From NCBI GenBank assembly GCA_003484265.1, contig DNDO01000153.1:1-15147 (forward strand): a stretch of DNA of 15,147 bases, written 5' to 3'. The stretch comes from Anaerolineae bacterium (GTDB taxonomy: Bacteria > Chloroflexota > Anaerolineae > Anaerolineales > Villigracilaceae). The notes under the pieces are model-generated. The model had not been told where the DNA came from. It searched no databases and saw only the letters and a list, made by a program, of their open reading frames with translations. Below, in pieces: positions 1-6,839 of this stretch; position 1 is the first letter of the stretch, and every line of letters begins with the position of its first letter. The translations under genes were made by a program, and so were the position numbers.

Positions 1-2
1 TG

Positions 3-101
3 ACGATCGGTCAATTGCTGGAGTATTGGGAGGAGAATGGAAAAGTGGAAAAGGGTAAAATCGAGGAGACAAGGAAGTTTTTATCGGAGGCGAAAAAATG
101 A
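3..101 (+). CDS. C-terminal tail of an unknown protein (5' end outside the window)
   Basis: An open frame enters from the left edge and gives 32 residues (TIGQLLEYWEENGKV...) ending in the TGA at 99-101. The tail is charged, rich in Lys and Glu, and probably helical. Its stop overlaps the next start as ATGA (98-101), the typical sign of translationally coupled genes, and this overlap is the main reason to believe the frame. The fragment is too short to assign a family. Confidence 0.5.
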   Translation, partial: TIGQLLEYWEENGKVEKGKIEETRKFLSEAKK

Positions 102-559
102 CAAAAAAACACACTTTTAAAGCCACCATCCAGGATGCAGGAGTCGGTGCGTTCATAGACATTCCCATCGACGTTGAAAAAGCATTTGGTTCAAAACGCC
201 CCAAGGTCAAAGCCACGTTTGACGGCGTGCCTTATCGCGGCATGCTGACGCGCATGGGCGGCGAAAATCATATTCTGATCGTCCTCAAGGAAATCCGTGA
301 AAAAATCGGCAGGTCATTTGGCGACGAAATTAAAGTCACTGTGGAATTGGATACCGAGCCGCGTGTACTCGAAGTTCCCAAGGATTTAGTAAAGGAATTG
401 AAGAAAGACAAGAATGCAAAAGCCTTCTTCGATAAACTATCTTATTCGCATCAAAGAGAATACGTATTGTGGATCAACGGAGCAAAGAAGGACGAGACGC
501 GTCAGAGGCGTATTGTGAAAACGATCGAAATGTTGAACCAGGGTAGGAAGGCTAGATAA
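98..559 (+). CDS. DUF1905 / YdeI-OmdA-like protein
   Basis: A 153-residue soluble protein. Residues about 5-95 (HTFKATIQDAG..., then GMLTRMGGENHILIVLKEIREKIG) look like the DUF1905 beta-barrel domain. Residues about 95-150 (ALEVPKDL-like stretch, then FDKLSYSHQREYVLWI) look like the helical YdeI/OmpD-associated (OmdA) domain, which in YdeI-type proteins has been linked to bacteriocin protection. DUF1905 fused to an OmdA tail is a common arrangement of normal length, but its biochemical role is not established. The start is set by GGAGG at 86-90, 7 bases before the ATG. The gene overlaps the preceding one by 4 bases (ATGA), and the next gene starts 1 base after its stop, so the three are probably one transcript. 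Confidence 0.85.
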   Translation: MTKKHTFKATIQDAGVGAFIDIPIDVEKAFGSKRPKVKATFDGVPYRGMLTRMGGENHILIVLKEIREKIGRSFGDEIKVTVELDTEPRVLEVPKDLVKELKKDKNAKAFFDKLSYSHQREYVLWINGAKKDETRQRRIVKTIEMLNQGRKAR

Positions 560-560
560 T

Positions 561-1070
561 ATGGAACTCAAGGCATATCTTATAGAGCTATATGACTACA
601 ACCATTGGGCGAACAAACGTTATCTCGCTGTCGCCGAGTCCCTCTCCGATGAACAACTCTTCCGCAAACAGGGACATAGCTGGGAGAGCGTCCACGCAGT
701 GATGGTGCACATGATGAGTTCCGAACGAATGTGGCCCCAGCGCTGGCGCGGCGGAAAAGGCGAGTTCCTCGATGCGAAGGATTTTCCGACCGTTGCTTCC
801 ATAAAAGAATATTGGGTGGATGTGGAGAAGAATATGCGCGCCTTCATTGCAGAACAAACCGAAGAGTCGCTGATCAAGGATGTTTCTTATACCAACCCGA
901 AAGGTGAATCGTTCACGCTTCCGTTGTGGCAGATGGTCATCCAGCCGCCGAACCACAACACGCATCATCGCGGTGAACTGGCGGCGATGTTCGCACTGAT
1001 GGATGTGCCGCATCCCGAAGAAGAAATTGTCCAATACTTTTTGGATAAAAGCGGGCAGAAAAAATTTTGA
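561..1070 (+). CDS. DinB-like / YfiT-like putative metal-dependent protein
   Basis: A 169-residue protein of the DinB four-helix bundle family, whose members include bacillithiol-type and other thiol transferases and many uncharacterised proteins. The opening (LYDYNHWANKRYLAVAESLS) is the usual first helix. The expected metal-binding triad is visible: H50 in VHMMSSERMW, and H132 and H136 in NHNTHHRGEL, the family's HxxxHHRGE/Q signature. Length is normal for the family. The gene starts 1 base after the stop of the YdeI-like gene, with an AGGAAGG stretch upstream, so it is probably the last gene of that operon. The substrate cannot be told from sequence. Confidence 0.88.
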   Translation: MELKAYLIELYDYNHWANKRYLAVAESLSDEQLFRKQGHSWESVHAVMVHMMSSERMWPQRWRGGKGEFLDAKDFPTVASIKEYWVDVEKNMRAFIAEQTEESLIKDVSYTNPKGESFTLPLWQMVIQPPNHNTHHRGELAAMFALMDVPHPEEEIVQYFLDKSGQKKF

Positions 1071-1109
1071 TAAGACAACATTACTGTAGACTCTCTGTCG
1101 GTAATTCAA

Positions 1110-1118
1110 TGATATAAC
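1110..1118 (+). promoter_or_regulatory. Extended -10 promoter for a leaderless mRNA (1126 gene)
   Basis: TGA-TATAAC matches an extended -10 (TGn plus 5 of 6 of TATAAT). I see no good -35 box. Only 7 bases (1119-1125) separate the box from the ATG at 1126, so transcription should begin at or next to the start codon. No Shine-Dalgarno sequence precedes this ATG, which agrees with a leaderless message. Confidence 0.5.
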
Positions 1119-1125
1119 TTGATAT

Positions 1126-1581
1126 ATGAAAAAAGCAGAGTTTGAGCGTATTGTTGAAAAAACCTTTCGAGGTCTTGAAGCCAGGCACGGATTCAAGAAA
1201 GGCGAAACGGTGCAATCCAGAAAGAGTTATGCGGTGCAATATACTAATTCCACCACCGGCGTTACCCTTCATTACGAACCCGGCGGCGAACCCTGGCTTG
1301 CAATTGCAGATATTACCAACGAAGAAAACAGATCCACACTGGGATGGCTTTTGGTCGAACGCGGTGTTACAAAGGAACCTGTGCCCGCAGACGCATTTCG
1401 GTCCACAACCTTGACCGAAAAGGATATTGCGTCTGCCCTTGAAAGGGAGAATCAACAGTTGCTTGAATATGGCATGGAGTTTATAAAAGGGGATTTCTCA
1501 CTCATGCCTGCTCTGCAAAAACGTGCCCAAAAATATGCGCTCGACTGTAAACGGTTTATCGACATGCACAAACCCAGGTAA
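1126..1581 (+). CDS. Conserved-looking hypothetical protein, 151 aa
   Basis: I do not recognise the family. The protein is soluble, with no signal peptide or membrane segment. It has a helical N-terminus (residues 1-20), a central part with likely beta strands (SYAVQYTNSTTGVTLHYEPG, then PWLAIADITN, about 34-72), and a helical C-terminal half. It has a single cysteine near the end (about residue 144), and no obvious catalytic motif. The start follows an extended -10 box by only 7 bases with no Shine-Dalgarno, so translation is probably leaderless. Its TAA directly abuts the pyrD ATG with no base between, so the two genes are probably co-transcribed and translationally coupled. A role linked to pyrimidine synthesis is only a guess from position. 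Confidence 0.7.
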   Translation: MKKAEFERIVEKTFRGLEARHGFKKGETVQSRKSYAVQYTNSTTGVTLHYEPGGEPWLAIADITNEENRSTLGWLLVERGVTKEPVPADAFRSTTLTEKDIASALERENQQLLEYGMEFIKGDFSLMPALQKRAQKYALDCKRFIDMHKPR

Positions 1582-2601
1582 ATGTATTCCCATCTGCGCC
1601 GCATTCTCTTTCGCCTCGACCCTGAGAGATCGCACCAACTTGCGTTGAATGCACTGCGCCTCGCGGGGAACTTCCCGCCTTCCAAATGGTTCCTCACACA
1701 ACTTTATGAAACATCGTCAAAACCCGTCCAGGCTTTTGGACTGACATTTAAAAATCCTGTTGGACTTGCCGCAGGCTACGACAAGGATGCCCTCGCCATT
1801 AACGGACTCTCCGCTTTGGGCTTCGGGCACCTCGAAATAGGGACGGTCACTCTCAAACCTCAGCCTGGCAACCCGCGCCCAAGAGTTTTTCGCCTGCCGG
1901 AAGAGGGTGGCATCATCAACCGCATGGGGTTTCCTTCTCGCGGCTCATCGTATGTTCAACGTCAAGTGACAAAGGCTCGTCGTCCATTGTCCTGTCTCAT
2001 TGGCCTTAATTTGGGGAAGAACAAAGATACTCCTCTCACGGAAGCCTCGAACGATTACATCGATCTGATCCGCCGCTTCATGTTTTATGCAGATTATCTT
2101 ACGATCAACATTTCGTCGCCGAATACAATCGGGCTTCGCAGGTTGCAGGGGCGTGAAATGCTTGAGCAATTATTGGGCGCCATCCAAAAGGAACGCGAAG
2201 ATATTTCGCTTGGTCGGGGCGGGCATTCCCCAATACTTGTAAAAATATCTCCCGACCTGAACGATGAAGAGATGGATGATGCCATCGGAGTCATCCTCGA
2301 TAAAGGCATGGACGGCGTCATCGCAACGAACACCACCATGGCGCGTGATGGATTGAGATCAAAGTATAAGAGGGAATCAGGCGGGTTGAGCGGGAGTCCG
2401 CTTGCGGTTAAGAGTGAGGCGGTTTTAAGTCGCGTTGTAAAATTGGTTGGTGGAAAAATCCCGATCATTAGCGCGGGGGGCATCATGAGTCCCGAAGATG
2501 CAAAGAAAAGACTCGCCCTCGGGGCGAGTCTTATTCAGTTGTATACCGGGCTGGTCTATCGCGGTCCGAAACTAATAAAAGAGATCGTCGAAAACCTTTA
2601 G
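1582..2601 (+). CDS. pyrD: Dihydroorotate dehydrogenase (quinone), class 2
   Basis: Oxidises dihydroorotate to orotate, the fourth step of de novo pyrimidine synthesis, passing electrons to membrane quinone through FMN. The 339-residue length and the N-terminal helical extension (residues 1-50, LRRILFRLDPERSHQLAL) are those of class 2 enzymes, which dock on the inner membrane face. Visible motifs are NPVGLAAGYDKDA (58-70), IGTVTLKPQPGNPRPRVFRL (86-105), NRMGF (113-117), NISSPNT (176-182, with S179 aligning to the class 2 catalytic serine), K221 in LVKISPDL, ATNTT (248-252), and the phosphate-binding SAGGI (297-301) and QLYTGLVY (319-326). The ATG sits directly on the preceding stop with no proper Shine-Dalgarno, suggesting coupling. 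The 3' end overlaps the convergent kinase gene by 4 bases, and codons 309-317 also carry that gene's probable terminator on the other strand. Confidence 0.96.
   Translation: MYSHLRRILFRLDPERSHQLALNALRLAGNFPPSKWFLTQLYETSSKPVQAFGLTFKNPVGLAAGYDKDALAINGLSALGFGHLEIGTVTLKPQPGNPRPRVFRLPEEGGIINRMGFPSRGSSYVQRQVTKARRPLSCLIGLNLGKNKDTPLTEASNDYIDLIRRFMFYADYLTINISSPNTIGLRRLQGREMLEQLLGAIQKEREDISLGRGGHSPILVKISPDLNDEEMDDAIGVILDKGMDGVIATNTTMARDGLRSKYKRESGGLSGSPLAVKSEAVLSRVVKLVGGKIPIISAGGIMSPEDAKKRLALGASLIQLYTGLVYRGPKLIKEIVENL
2502..2532 (-). terminator. Intrinsic terminator of the kinase gene, embedded in pyrD
   Basis: An 11-bp perfect stem (arm AAGACTCGCCC, 2508-2518 pairing with 2522-2532) closes a 3-base loop. 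Read on the minus strand, the hairpin is followed by TTTTCTTT (2509 down to 2502). On the plus strand it is followed by ATTCAG, so it should stop only minus-strand transcription. It lies about 66 bases past the kinase stop codon and is fully contained in pyrD codons 309-317. Confidence 0.7.
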
Positions 2602-4715
2602 CGTTGGGCGGGATGCAGTGCGGCTTGCGGACCTTCCCTCGGATTCTTGAAGAAGTCTTCCGCTAATGGGAGCGGCTGGAAGTTCGCGCCGGTCTCAAGC
2701 GCACCTGCGGGGACGTAGTATATAAGGGTCGGTGCTTCGGCGCCCAAGCCGATATCCTGGAATGCGAAGAAGATATGTGTGCCGTCCGGGCTCCAGCGGA
2801 TGTCGCGGTAACAGCAGGTGTTATTGATTGGGTATATCAGGGTTGGTTTGTGGGTCTCCCAGTTGTAGAGGTAGAACTCGCCCCAGCCGTTGTTGCGGCG
2901 GGATGTATTGAATGTGAACTGGCTCAAACCGTTCCAATCGAAATCCGGCATTTCACGGCTTTGGAACCCGACCGGATTAAAGCGCGATCCGGGAAAGTTG
3001 TCTTTGAGGTCTATCCGCGTAGGGTCGCAGGTCGTAATATCGAAAATGCTCACCTGGTCCGCCTGAACAGAGGTATTGCCGGCAACGCCGGTGAAGAGCC
3101 AGGCAACGAGTTTATCATCGCTGGACCAGCGCGCTTCCTGCACTGCCAGCGCAGCGGGGGTTTTTCCGGTGGGCACGATACAGGCTTCCATATCGAGCAG
3201 GTTCCTGCGGCTTGTCACCCCTTTCATCGTCTCGAAGCTGAACGGCACAACGAAGATCTGGTTGCTCATCGCGATCATCACCTGTGAGCCATCGTGTGAA
3301 ACCTGGAAGGCATCCAACGAGGCTTCGGATGCGAAGCTGGCGAGGGTATCAACCACGTCCGTTTTGATGTTGTAATATTTTACGATCGTACCGCTGAGGA
3401 AGAGGATCGTCTCGCCGTCCGGCATCCATTGCAGGTCGTTCTTGGACGCACCGTCGAAGGTTAGTTGTTTCAGATTGGAACCATCCACGTTCATCAGCCA
3501 GATCTCGTTATTGGCGACGAACGCGATCGCGTCTGCGCCGCCGAGCACTGGTCTGGCTGGCGCAGCGGGCGTTTCGGTCAATGGGATGGGTGTGTCAGCG
3601 GGGACTTCTGTTGTTACAACGAGGGACGGATCATCCGTCGGCTGTGAAACAGGTTCGAGGGTTGCGGTATCCTGTATGGTCACCGGAGGGGTGACCGGCG
3701 CCTCTGTTCCAGCGGGACGGTTGATACTGCTGTATAAAGCGTAACCACCCCCAAGCACTGCGACCAAAAGGATCGGTAGGATCACGGCCCAGGCATTTAA
3801 TTTTTTTCCTGAACTTTGCCCGTCAGCCTTTTTACCAGCCAGCACGGTTTTTGGCGCGGCGGCTTTCATCGTACGGGTTCGTAATTGTGGCGTGCCTCCC
3901 GCGCCGATGGTGTGCATGGCTTCCACCATTTCCACTGCTGTGGGAAAACGGTCATCCTTGCTCTTTGCCATTGCTGTCTGGATGATCATATCCGCTTCGG
4001 CGGGCAGGGCAGGGTTGGCGGTCAAAATCTGGGGAACCGGGTCTGTAATGTGTTTGATGGCAACCGCCATCGGGGTATCGGCTTCATAGGGCTGTCTGCC
4101 GGTTAACATTTCAAAAAGGATGATGCCAATCGCGTATATATCCGAGCGTCCGTCTACGGTTTCACCGGAAGCCTGTTCGGGAGCCATATATGCCGGCGTG
4201 CCGATAATACCGGAACCGGTCACATTGCTGACCTGTGAGCGGGATAATTTTGCAATACCGAAGTCTGAGATGTAGGGCGTGCCTTTGGAGTCGAATAGAA
4301 TGTTGCTGGGCTTTAGGTCACGGTGGACGATTCCCTTGCTATGCGCCTCGTCCAGCCCGGGGGCGATCTGCCCGAGTATCTTTGCGGCTTCCTCCATGCT
4401 CATCACTTTGGCTTTGATGCGTTCTGCAAGCGAGCCGCCGTTCATATAACGCATGACGAAGTAGGGCTGACCGCCCTCGTCGCCCACGTCGTAGACCGGC
4501 ACGATGGAAGGATGTTCAAGCTGGGCGATGATCTTCGCCTCGCGCTCGAACCTCAATTTGAACTGCGGGTCTGAATGTAACAACTCGGACGGCAGTACTT
4601 TTACCGCCACCTCGCGCTCGAAGCGCGGATCATAACCATGATAGACGGTTGCCATGCCCCCTCGTCCCAGCTCTGATTTGATTTCGTATCTCCCGATCTT
4701 TTCAGGCGTTGCCAT
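2598..4715 (-). CDS. PknB-type Ser/Thr protein kinase with extracytoplasmic PD40/TolB-like sensor region
   Basis: A 705-residue membrane kinase. Residues 10-265 form a complete Hanks-type kinase: glycine loop GRGGMATVY (17-25), ATP lysine K39, helix-C E59, catalytic HRDLKPSN (131-138), DFG (151-153), GTPAYMAPE (172-180) and SDIYAIGIIL (191-200). A membrane helix follows at about 308-328, then a Pro/Thr-rich linker (335-390). The outside C-terminal region (392 to the end) has beta-propeller-like repeats of TolB/PD40 type (IAFVANNEIWLMNVDGSNLKQ, then LQWMPDG, SHDGSQ, and RWSPDGTHIFFA late in the protein). I infer that it senses an external signal and phosphorylates cytoplasmic proteins. The ATG at 4715 was chosen because MATPEKIGRYEI is the usual kinase opening; the 18 residues in frame upstream lie in the promoter. 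The gene is monocistronic and convergent with pyrD. Ligand and targets are unknown. Confidence 0.93.
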   Translation of the reverse strand: MATPEKIGRYEIKSELGRGGMATVYHGYDPRFEREVAVKVLPSELLHSDPQFKLRFEREAKIIAQLEHPSIVPVYDVGDEGGQPYFVMRYMNGGSLAERIKAKVMSMEEAAKILGQIAPGLDEAHSKGIVHRDLKPSNILFDSKGTPYISDFGIAKLSRSQVSNVTGSGIIGTPAYMAPEQASGETVDGRSDIYAIGIILFEMLTGRQPYEADTPMAVAIKHITDPVPQILTANPALPAEADMIIQTAMAKSKDDRFPTAVEMVEAMHTIGAGGTPQLRTRTMKAAAPKTVLAGKKADGQSSGKKLNAWAVILPILLVAVLGGGYALYSSINRPAGTEAPVTPPVTIQDTATLEPVSQPTDDPSLVVTTEVPADTPIPLTETPAAPARPVLGGADAIAFVANNEIWLMNVDGSNLKQLTFDGASKNDLQWMPDGETILFLSGTIVKYYNIKTDVVDTLASFASEASLDAFQVSHDGSQVMIAMSNQIFVVPFSFETMKGVTSRRNLLDMEACIVPTGKTPAALAVQEARWSSDDKLVAWLFTGVAGNTSVQADQVSIFDITTCDPTRIDLKDNFPGSRFNPVGFQSREMPDFDWNGLSQFTFNTSRRNNGWGEFYLYNWETHKPTLIYPINNTCCYRDIRWSPDGTHIFFAFQDIGLGAEAPTLIYYVPAGALETGANFQPLPLAEDFFKNPREGPQAALHPAQR

Positions 4716-4724
4716 AATGCGCCA

Positions 4725-4753
4725 AGTATACCTATCCGTTAGGGCGAACGCAA
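4725..4753 (-). promoter_or_regulatory. Kinase promoter giving a nearly leaderless mRNA
   Basis: On the minus strand TTGCGT (4753-4748) and TATACT (4730-4725) are separated by exactly 17 bases. The -10 matches 5 of 6 consensus bases and the -35 only 3 of 6. Nine bases separate the -10 from the ATG at 4715, so the expected transcript start leaves a leader of about 2-4 bases. No Shine-Dalgarno precedes the ATG. Confidence 0.55.
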
Positions 4754-4836
4754 GCCAGACGACCGACAACTTTACAATTAATTACGGCAGGTACATATGG
4801 GTTAATGGACTCGCAATGCCTCCACCCGGTCTTTTA

Positions 4837-4845
4837 TGGTATATT
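4837..4845 (+). promoter_or_regulatory. Extended -10 promoter for the 4856 gene, nearly leaderless
   Basis: TGG-TATATT is an extended -10 (TGn plus 5 of 6). Ten bases separate it from the ATG at 4856, which leaves a predicted leader of about 3-4 bases, and there is no Shine-Dalgarno. A -35 box is not obvious at 16-18 bases spacing. It is divergent from the kinase promoter. Confidence 0.5.
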
Positions 4846-4855
4846 CCCGTTCACT

Positions 4856-5218
4856 ATGGAAGATAAAATCACAATCATCGAAGGACCACCGCCGGTATTT
4901 GAAGCCGTCAATGACGGCTGGGCATTGAGCTTGAACGAGAGCGCGGGCTTGTCGGTTCCCGCGTTGACGCGCCTGCGCACCTTTAATGGTCCGGCGCTTG
5001 TGGAGCGTTGTTATCGCGCCTGGAATGCGAAAGACCCCATCCATTTACATTACCGAAACGACATGGGGATGGAGCAATCGGCGCCGATCCTGGCGGCTCG
5101 CAATGTGGAAACAGCCGATGGTCATGTTCTCCTTTTGTGGGTGTATCTTGACCATGAAAAAGTGGAATACGAATTTGATACCGAGGACGACGACTCAGAC
5201 GAGAATAATCTCGAGTAG
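4856..5218 (+). CDS. Small acidic hypothetical protein, 120 aa
   Basis: I do not recognise the family. The 120-residue protein is soluble, has no signal peptide, one cysteine (C52) and a very acidic tail (EYEFDTEDDDSDENNLE). The middle (LTRLRTFNGPALVERCYRAW, then HLHYRNDMG and HVLLLWVYLDH) suggests a compact alpha/beta fold. The start was placed at 4856 rather than at the in-frame ATG 17 codons upstream, because the upstream stretch contains the extended -10 promoter and the internal ATG begins the more protein-like sequence. It is a single-gene unit, divergent from the kinase and closed by a strong terminator. The shared start region makes a link with the kinase possible but unproven. Confidence 0.7.
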   Translation: MEDKITIIEGPPPVFEAVNDGWALSLNESAGLSVPALTRLRTFNGPALVERCYRAWNAKDPIHLHYRNDMGMEQSAPILAARNVETADGHVLLLWVYLDHEKVEYEFDTEDDDSDENNLE

Positions 5219-5223
5219 CATGG

Positions 5224-5254
5224 AAAATGACCGGGCATATGCCCGGTCATTTTT
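5224..5254 (+). terminator. Intrinsic terminator of the 4856 gene
   Basis: A nearly perfect palindrome starts 6 bases after the TAG. The arm AAAATGACCGGGC (5224-5236) pairs with 5241-5253 around an ATAT loop and is followed by a T run (5250-5254). The A run on the left could let it work on both strands. Confidence 0.9.
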
Positions 5255-5276
5255 AATTAACCTGGGGAAATGCGTA

Positions 5277-5343
5277 TTGACGGGTCTTTGAATCTCATGA
5301 TAACGTTAACGCGGTTGCAAACAAGTGGTATTGTTCATATGAA
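5277..5343 (+). promoter_or_regulatory. Candidate promoters for the dehydrogenase gene
   Basis: Two candidates are visible. The upstream one is TTGACG (5277-5282), 16 bases, GATAAC (5299-5304). The downstream one is TTGCAA (5315-5320), 17 bases, TATGAA (5338-5343). A small palindrome TAACGTTA (5301-5308) overlaps the start region of the first and could be an operator. Which promoter is used cannot be decided by eye. Confidence 0.45.
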
Positions 5344-5369
5344 TAAACGGGCTACATACATGGAACCAA

Positions 5370-5406
5370 AAGCGGGAACCCATCCGGGCTGCCCGCTTAT
5401 CTTTTT
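5370..5406 (+). promoter_or_regulatory. Terminator-like hairpin in the dehydrogenase leader (possible attenuator)
   Basis: AAGCGGG (5370-5376) pairs with CCCGCTT (5392-5398). Inside, CCC (5379-5381) can pair with GGG (5386-5388) around an ATCC loop. Five T's follow at 5402-5406. It sits after both candidate promoters and before the Shine-Dalgarno at 5419, so it is placed like an attenuator. CGGGC at 5348-5352 could pair with GCCCG at 5391-5395 as a competing structure, if transcription starts at the upstream promoter. Confidence 0.5.
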
Positions 5407-5432
5407 AAATCAAACACCAAGGAGAATTTAAA

Positions 5433-6731
5433 ATGCCGAAAGATATAAATGCCTTCGAGTTGGCGCAAAAACAGTTTGACAGGGCTGCTGAAATGCTCAA
5501 CCTCGACCCTGGCGTGCGCGAAGCATTGCGCTGGCCCATGCGGGAATATTCCTTCCGTATCCCGATCCGCATGGATGACGGCTCGATTAAGGTGTTTCAA
5601 GGCTTCCGAGTTCAACATAACGATGCGCGCGGCCCCAACAAGGGAGGCATTCGATTCCACCCTGCCGAGACCTTCGATACGGTACGCGCCCTCGCCACAT
5701 GGATGACATGGAAATGCGCCGTTGCCGATATTCCATTGGGCGGCGGCAAGGGCGGCGTGGTCTGCGACCCATCCACTCTGTCTCTCGTAGAGAAGGAACA
5801 GATTTGTCGGGGCTGGGTAGGCGCGATGTGGAAGAACATCGGTCCTCGCAACGATGTACCTGCGCCTGATGTGGGCACCACTCCTCAAATGATGGGCTGG
5901 ATGATGGATGAGTACTCACGCTTGGTCGGCGAATACACACCGGGCGTTTTCACCGGTAAACCTGTCGGTAGCGGCGGTTCGGAGGGACGCACGGAAGCCA
6001 CCGGGTTTGGCGTGATCTATTACGTCCGCGAAGCGCTCAAACACCTCGAGATTGATTCAACCAAGGCTGTTGCCGCAATCGAAGGTTTTGGCAATGTTGC
6101 ACAATATGCCGCCATCGGTTTTATTGAGCTACTTGGAGGCACAGTTGCCTGCGTTTCCTGCTGGGATAGGCACGAGAAAAAATCTTTCACCTACAGCAAA
6201 AAGGGAGGCATCGACCCGCGCTTCTTAATATCCATCACGGATCAATACGGAACGATAGATAAAAAAGCCGCAGACCAGGCCGGCTATCTCGTTGAAGACG
6301 GCGAAGAATGGATCACCAAGGAAGCCGATGTCCTTATCCCTGCGGCAATCGAAGGGCATGTCAATGCAGAGACGGTAAAGAAGATGTCTAGCCGTGTGAG
6401 AGTGGTTGCCGAAGGCGCAAACGGTCCCTGTACACTGGAAGCCGACGACTTTTTCAAGGCAAACAATATTTTCAACATCCCGGACTTCCTGTGCAATGCC
6501 GGCGGTGTCACCACTTCCTACTTTGAACAGGTGCAGAACGATATGAATTATTACTGGACAAAGGACGCTGTGCTCGAACGCCTCGACACAAAATTAACCC
6601 TTGCCTTCAACGCAGTGCTAGAAACGAGCATAAAAGAAAAAGTCTACATGCGCGATGCGGCATACATGGTTTCGATCATGCGTGTCGTCAAAGCCATGGA
6701 TCTGCGCGGCTGGCTCCACGGCACCTGGTAA
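5433..6731 (+). CDS. gdhA: Glutamate dehydrogenase-type (Glu/Leu/Phe/Val family) dehydrogenase
   Basis: A 432-residue NAD(P)-dependent amino-acid dehydrogenase, most likely interconverting glutamate and 2-oxoglutarate plus ammonium in the cytoplasm. The catalytic domain shows K70 in GPNKGGIRFHP, K94 in TWKCAVADIP, K106 in LGGGKGGV and the catalytic aspartate D146 in PAPDVGT. K70, K94 and K106 match the three lysines of hexameric glutamate dehydrogenases. The nucleotide domain shows GSGGSEGRTEATGFGV (179-194) and the Rossmann loop EGFGNVAQ (217-224). Length fits the hexameric small-subunit class. Cofactor preference cannot be read by eye, and another branched or aromatic substrate is possible, so the symbol is tentative. 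The start is fixed by AAGGAG (5419-5424), 8 bases upstream. The gene is monocistronic, between a leader hairpin and a strong terminator, so expression may be controlled by early termination. Confidence 0.93.
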   Translation: MPKDINAFELAQKQFDRAAEMLNLDPGVREALRWPMREYSFRIPIRMDDGSIKVFQGFRVQHNDARGPNKGGIRFHPAETFDTVRALATWMTWKCAVADIPLGGGKGGVVCDPSTLSLVEKEQICRGWVGAMWKNIGPRNDVPAPDVGTTPQMMGWMMDEYSRLVGEYTPGVFTGKPVGSGGSEGRTEATGFGVIYYVREALKHLEIDSTKAVAAIEGFGNVAQYAAIGFIELLGGTVACVSCWDRHEKKSFTYSKKGGIDPRFLISITDQYGTIDKKAADQAGYLVEDGEEWITKEADVLIPAAIEGHVNAETVKKMSSRVRVVAEGANGPCTLEADDFFKANNIFNIPDFLCNAGGVTTSYFEQVQNDMNYYWTKDAVLERLDTKLTLAFNAVLETSIKEKVYMRDAAYMVSIMRVVKAMDLRGWLHGTW

Positions 6732-6744
6732 ACTTCAACGAAAT

Positions 6745-6777
6745 AAAAAGGATGCATCCAACGATGCATCCTTTTTT
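6745..6777. terminator. Bidirectional intrinsic terminator between gdhA and the EamA operon
   Basis: A 14-bp stem (A5 plus GGATGCATC at 6745-6758, pairing with 6763-6776) closes a CAAC loop and is flanked by an A run on the left and six T's on the right (6772-6777). It therefore works in either direction. It lies 13 bases after the dehydrogenase stop and about 60 bases after the stop of the convergent transporter gene. Confidence 0.92.
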
Positions 6778-6839
6778 GTTGGATAGAACGCATCGCACCT
6801 TACCCAACACCTGATTCTAACTATAATATATTTTCTTCC

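Noticed and set aside
588..1196. A 202-codon open frame on the minus strand opposite the DinB-like gene
   Set aside because: The translation has no family features and a skewed composition. The plus-strand DinB frame has a full metal-binding motif and operon spacing.
2775..3287. A 170-codon open frame on the plus strand opposite the kinase sensor region
   Set aside because: It lies wholly within the kinase gene, has no ribosome site or recognisable domain, and is best explained as a shadow of GC-biased coding sequence.
4716..4769. Eighteen-residue N-terminal extension of the kinase (start at 4769)
   Set aside because: The extension covers the -35/-10 promoter, and the kinase family opening MATPEKIGRYEI fits the ATG at 4715.
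6781..6839. TATAAT-containing AT-rich stretch as a promoter
   Set aside because: It lies between two convergent gene ends with no gene to serve on either strand, so it is probably incidental.
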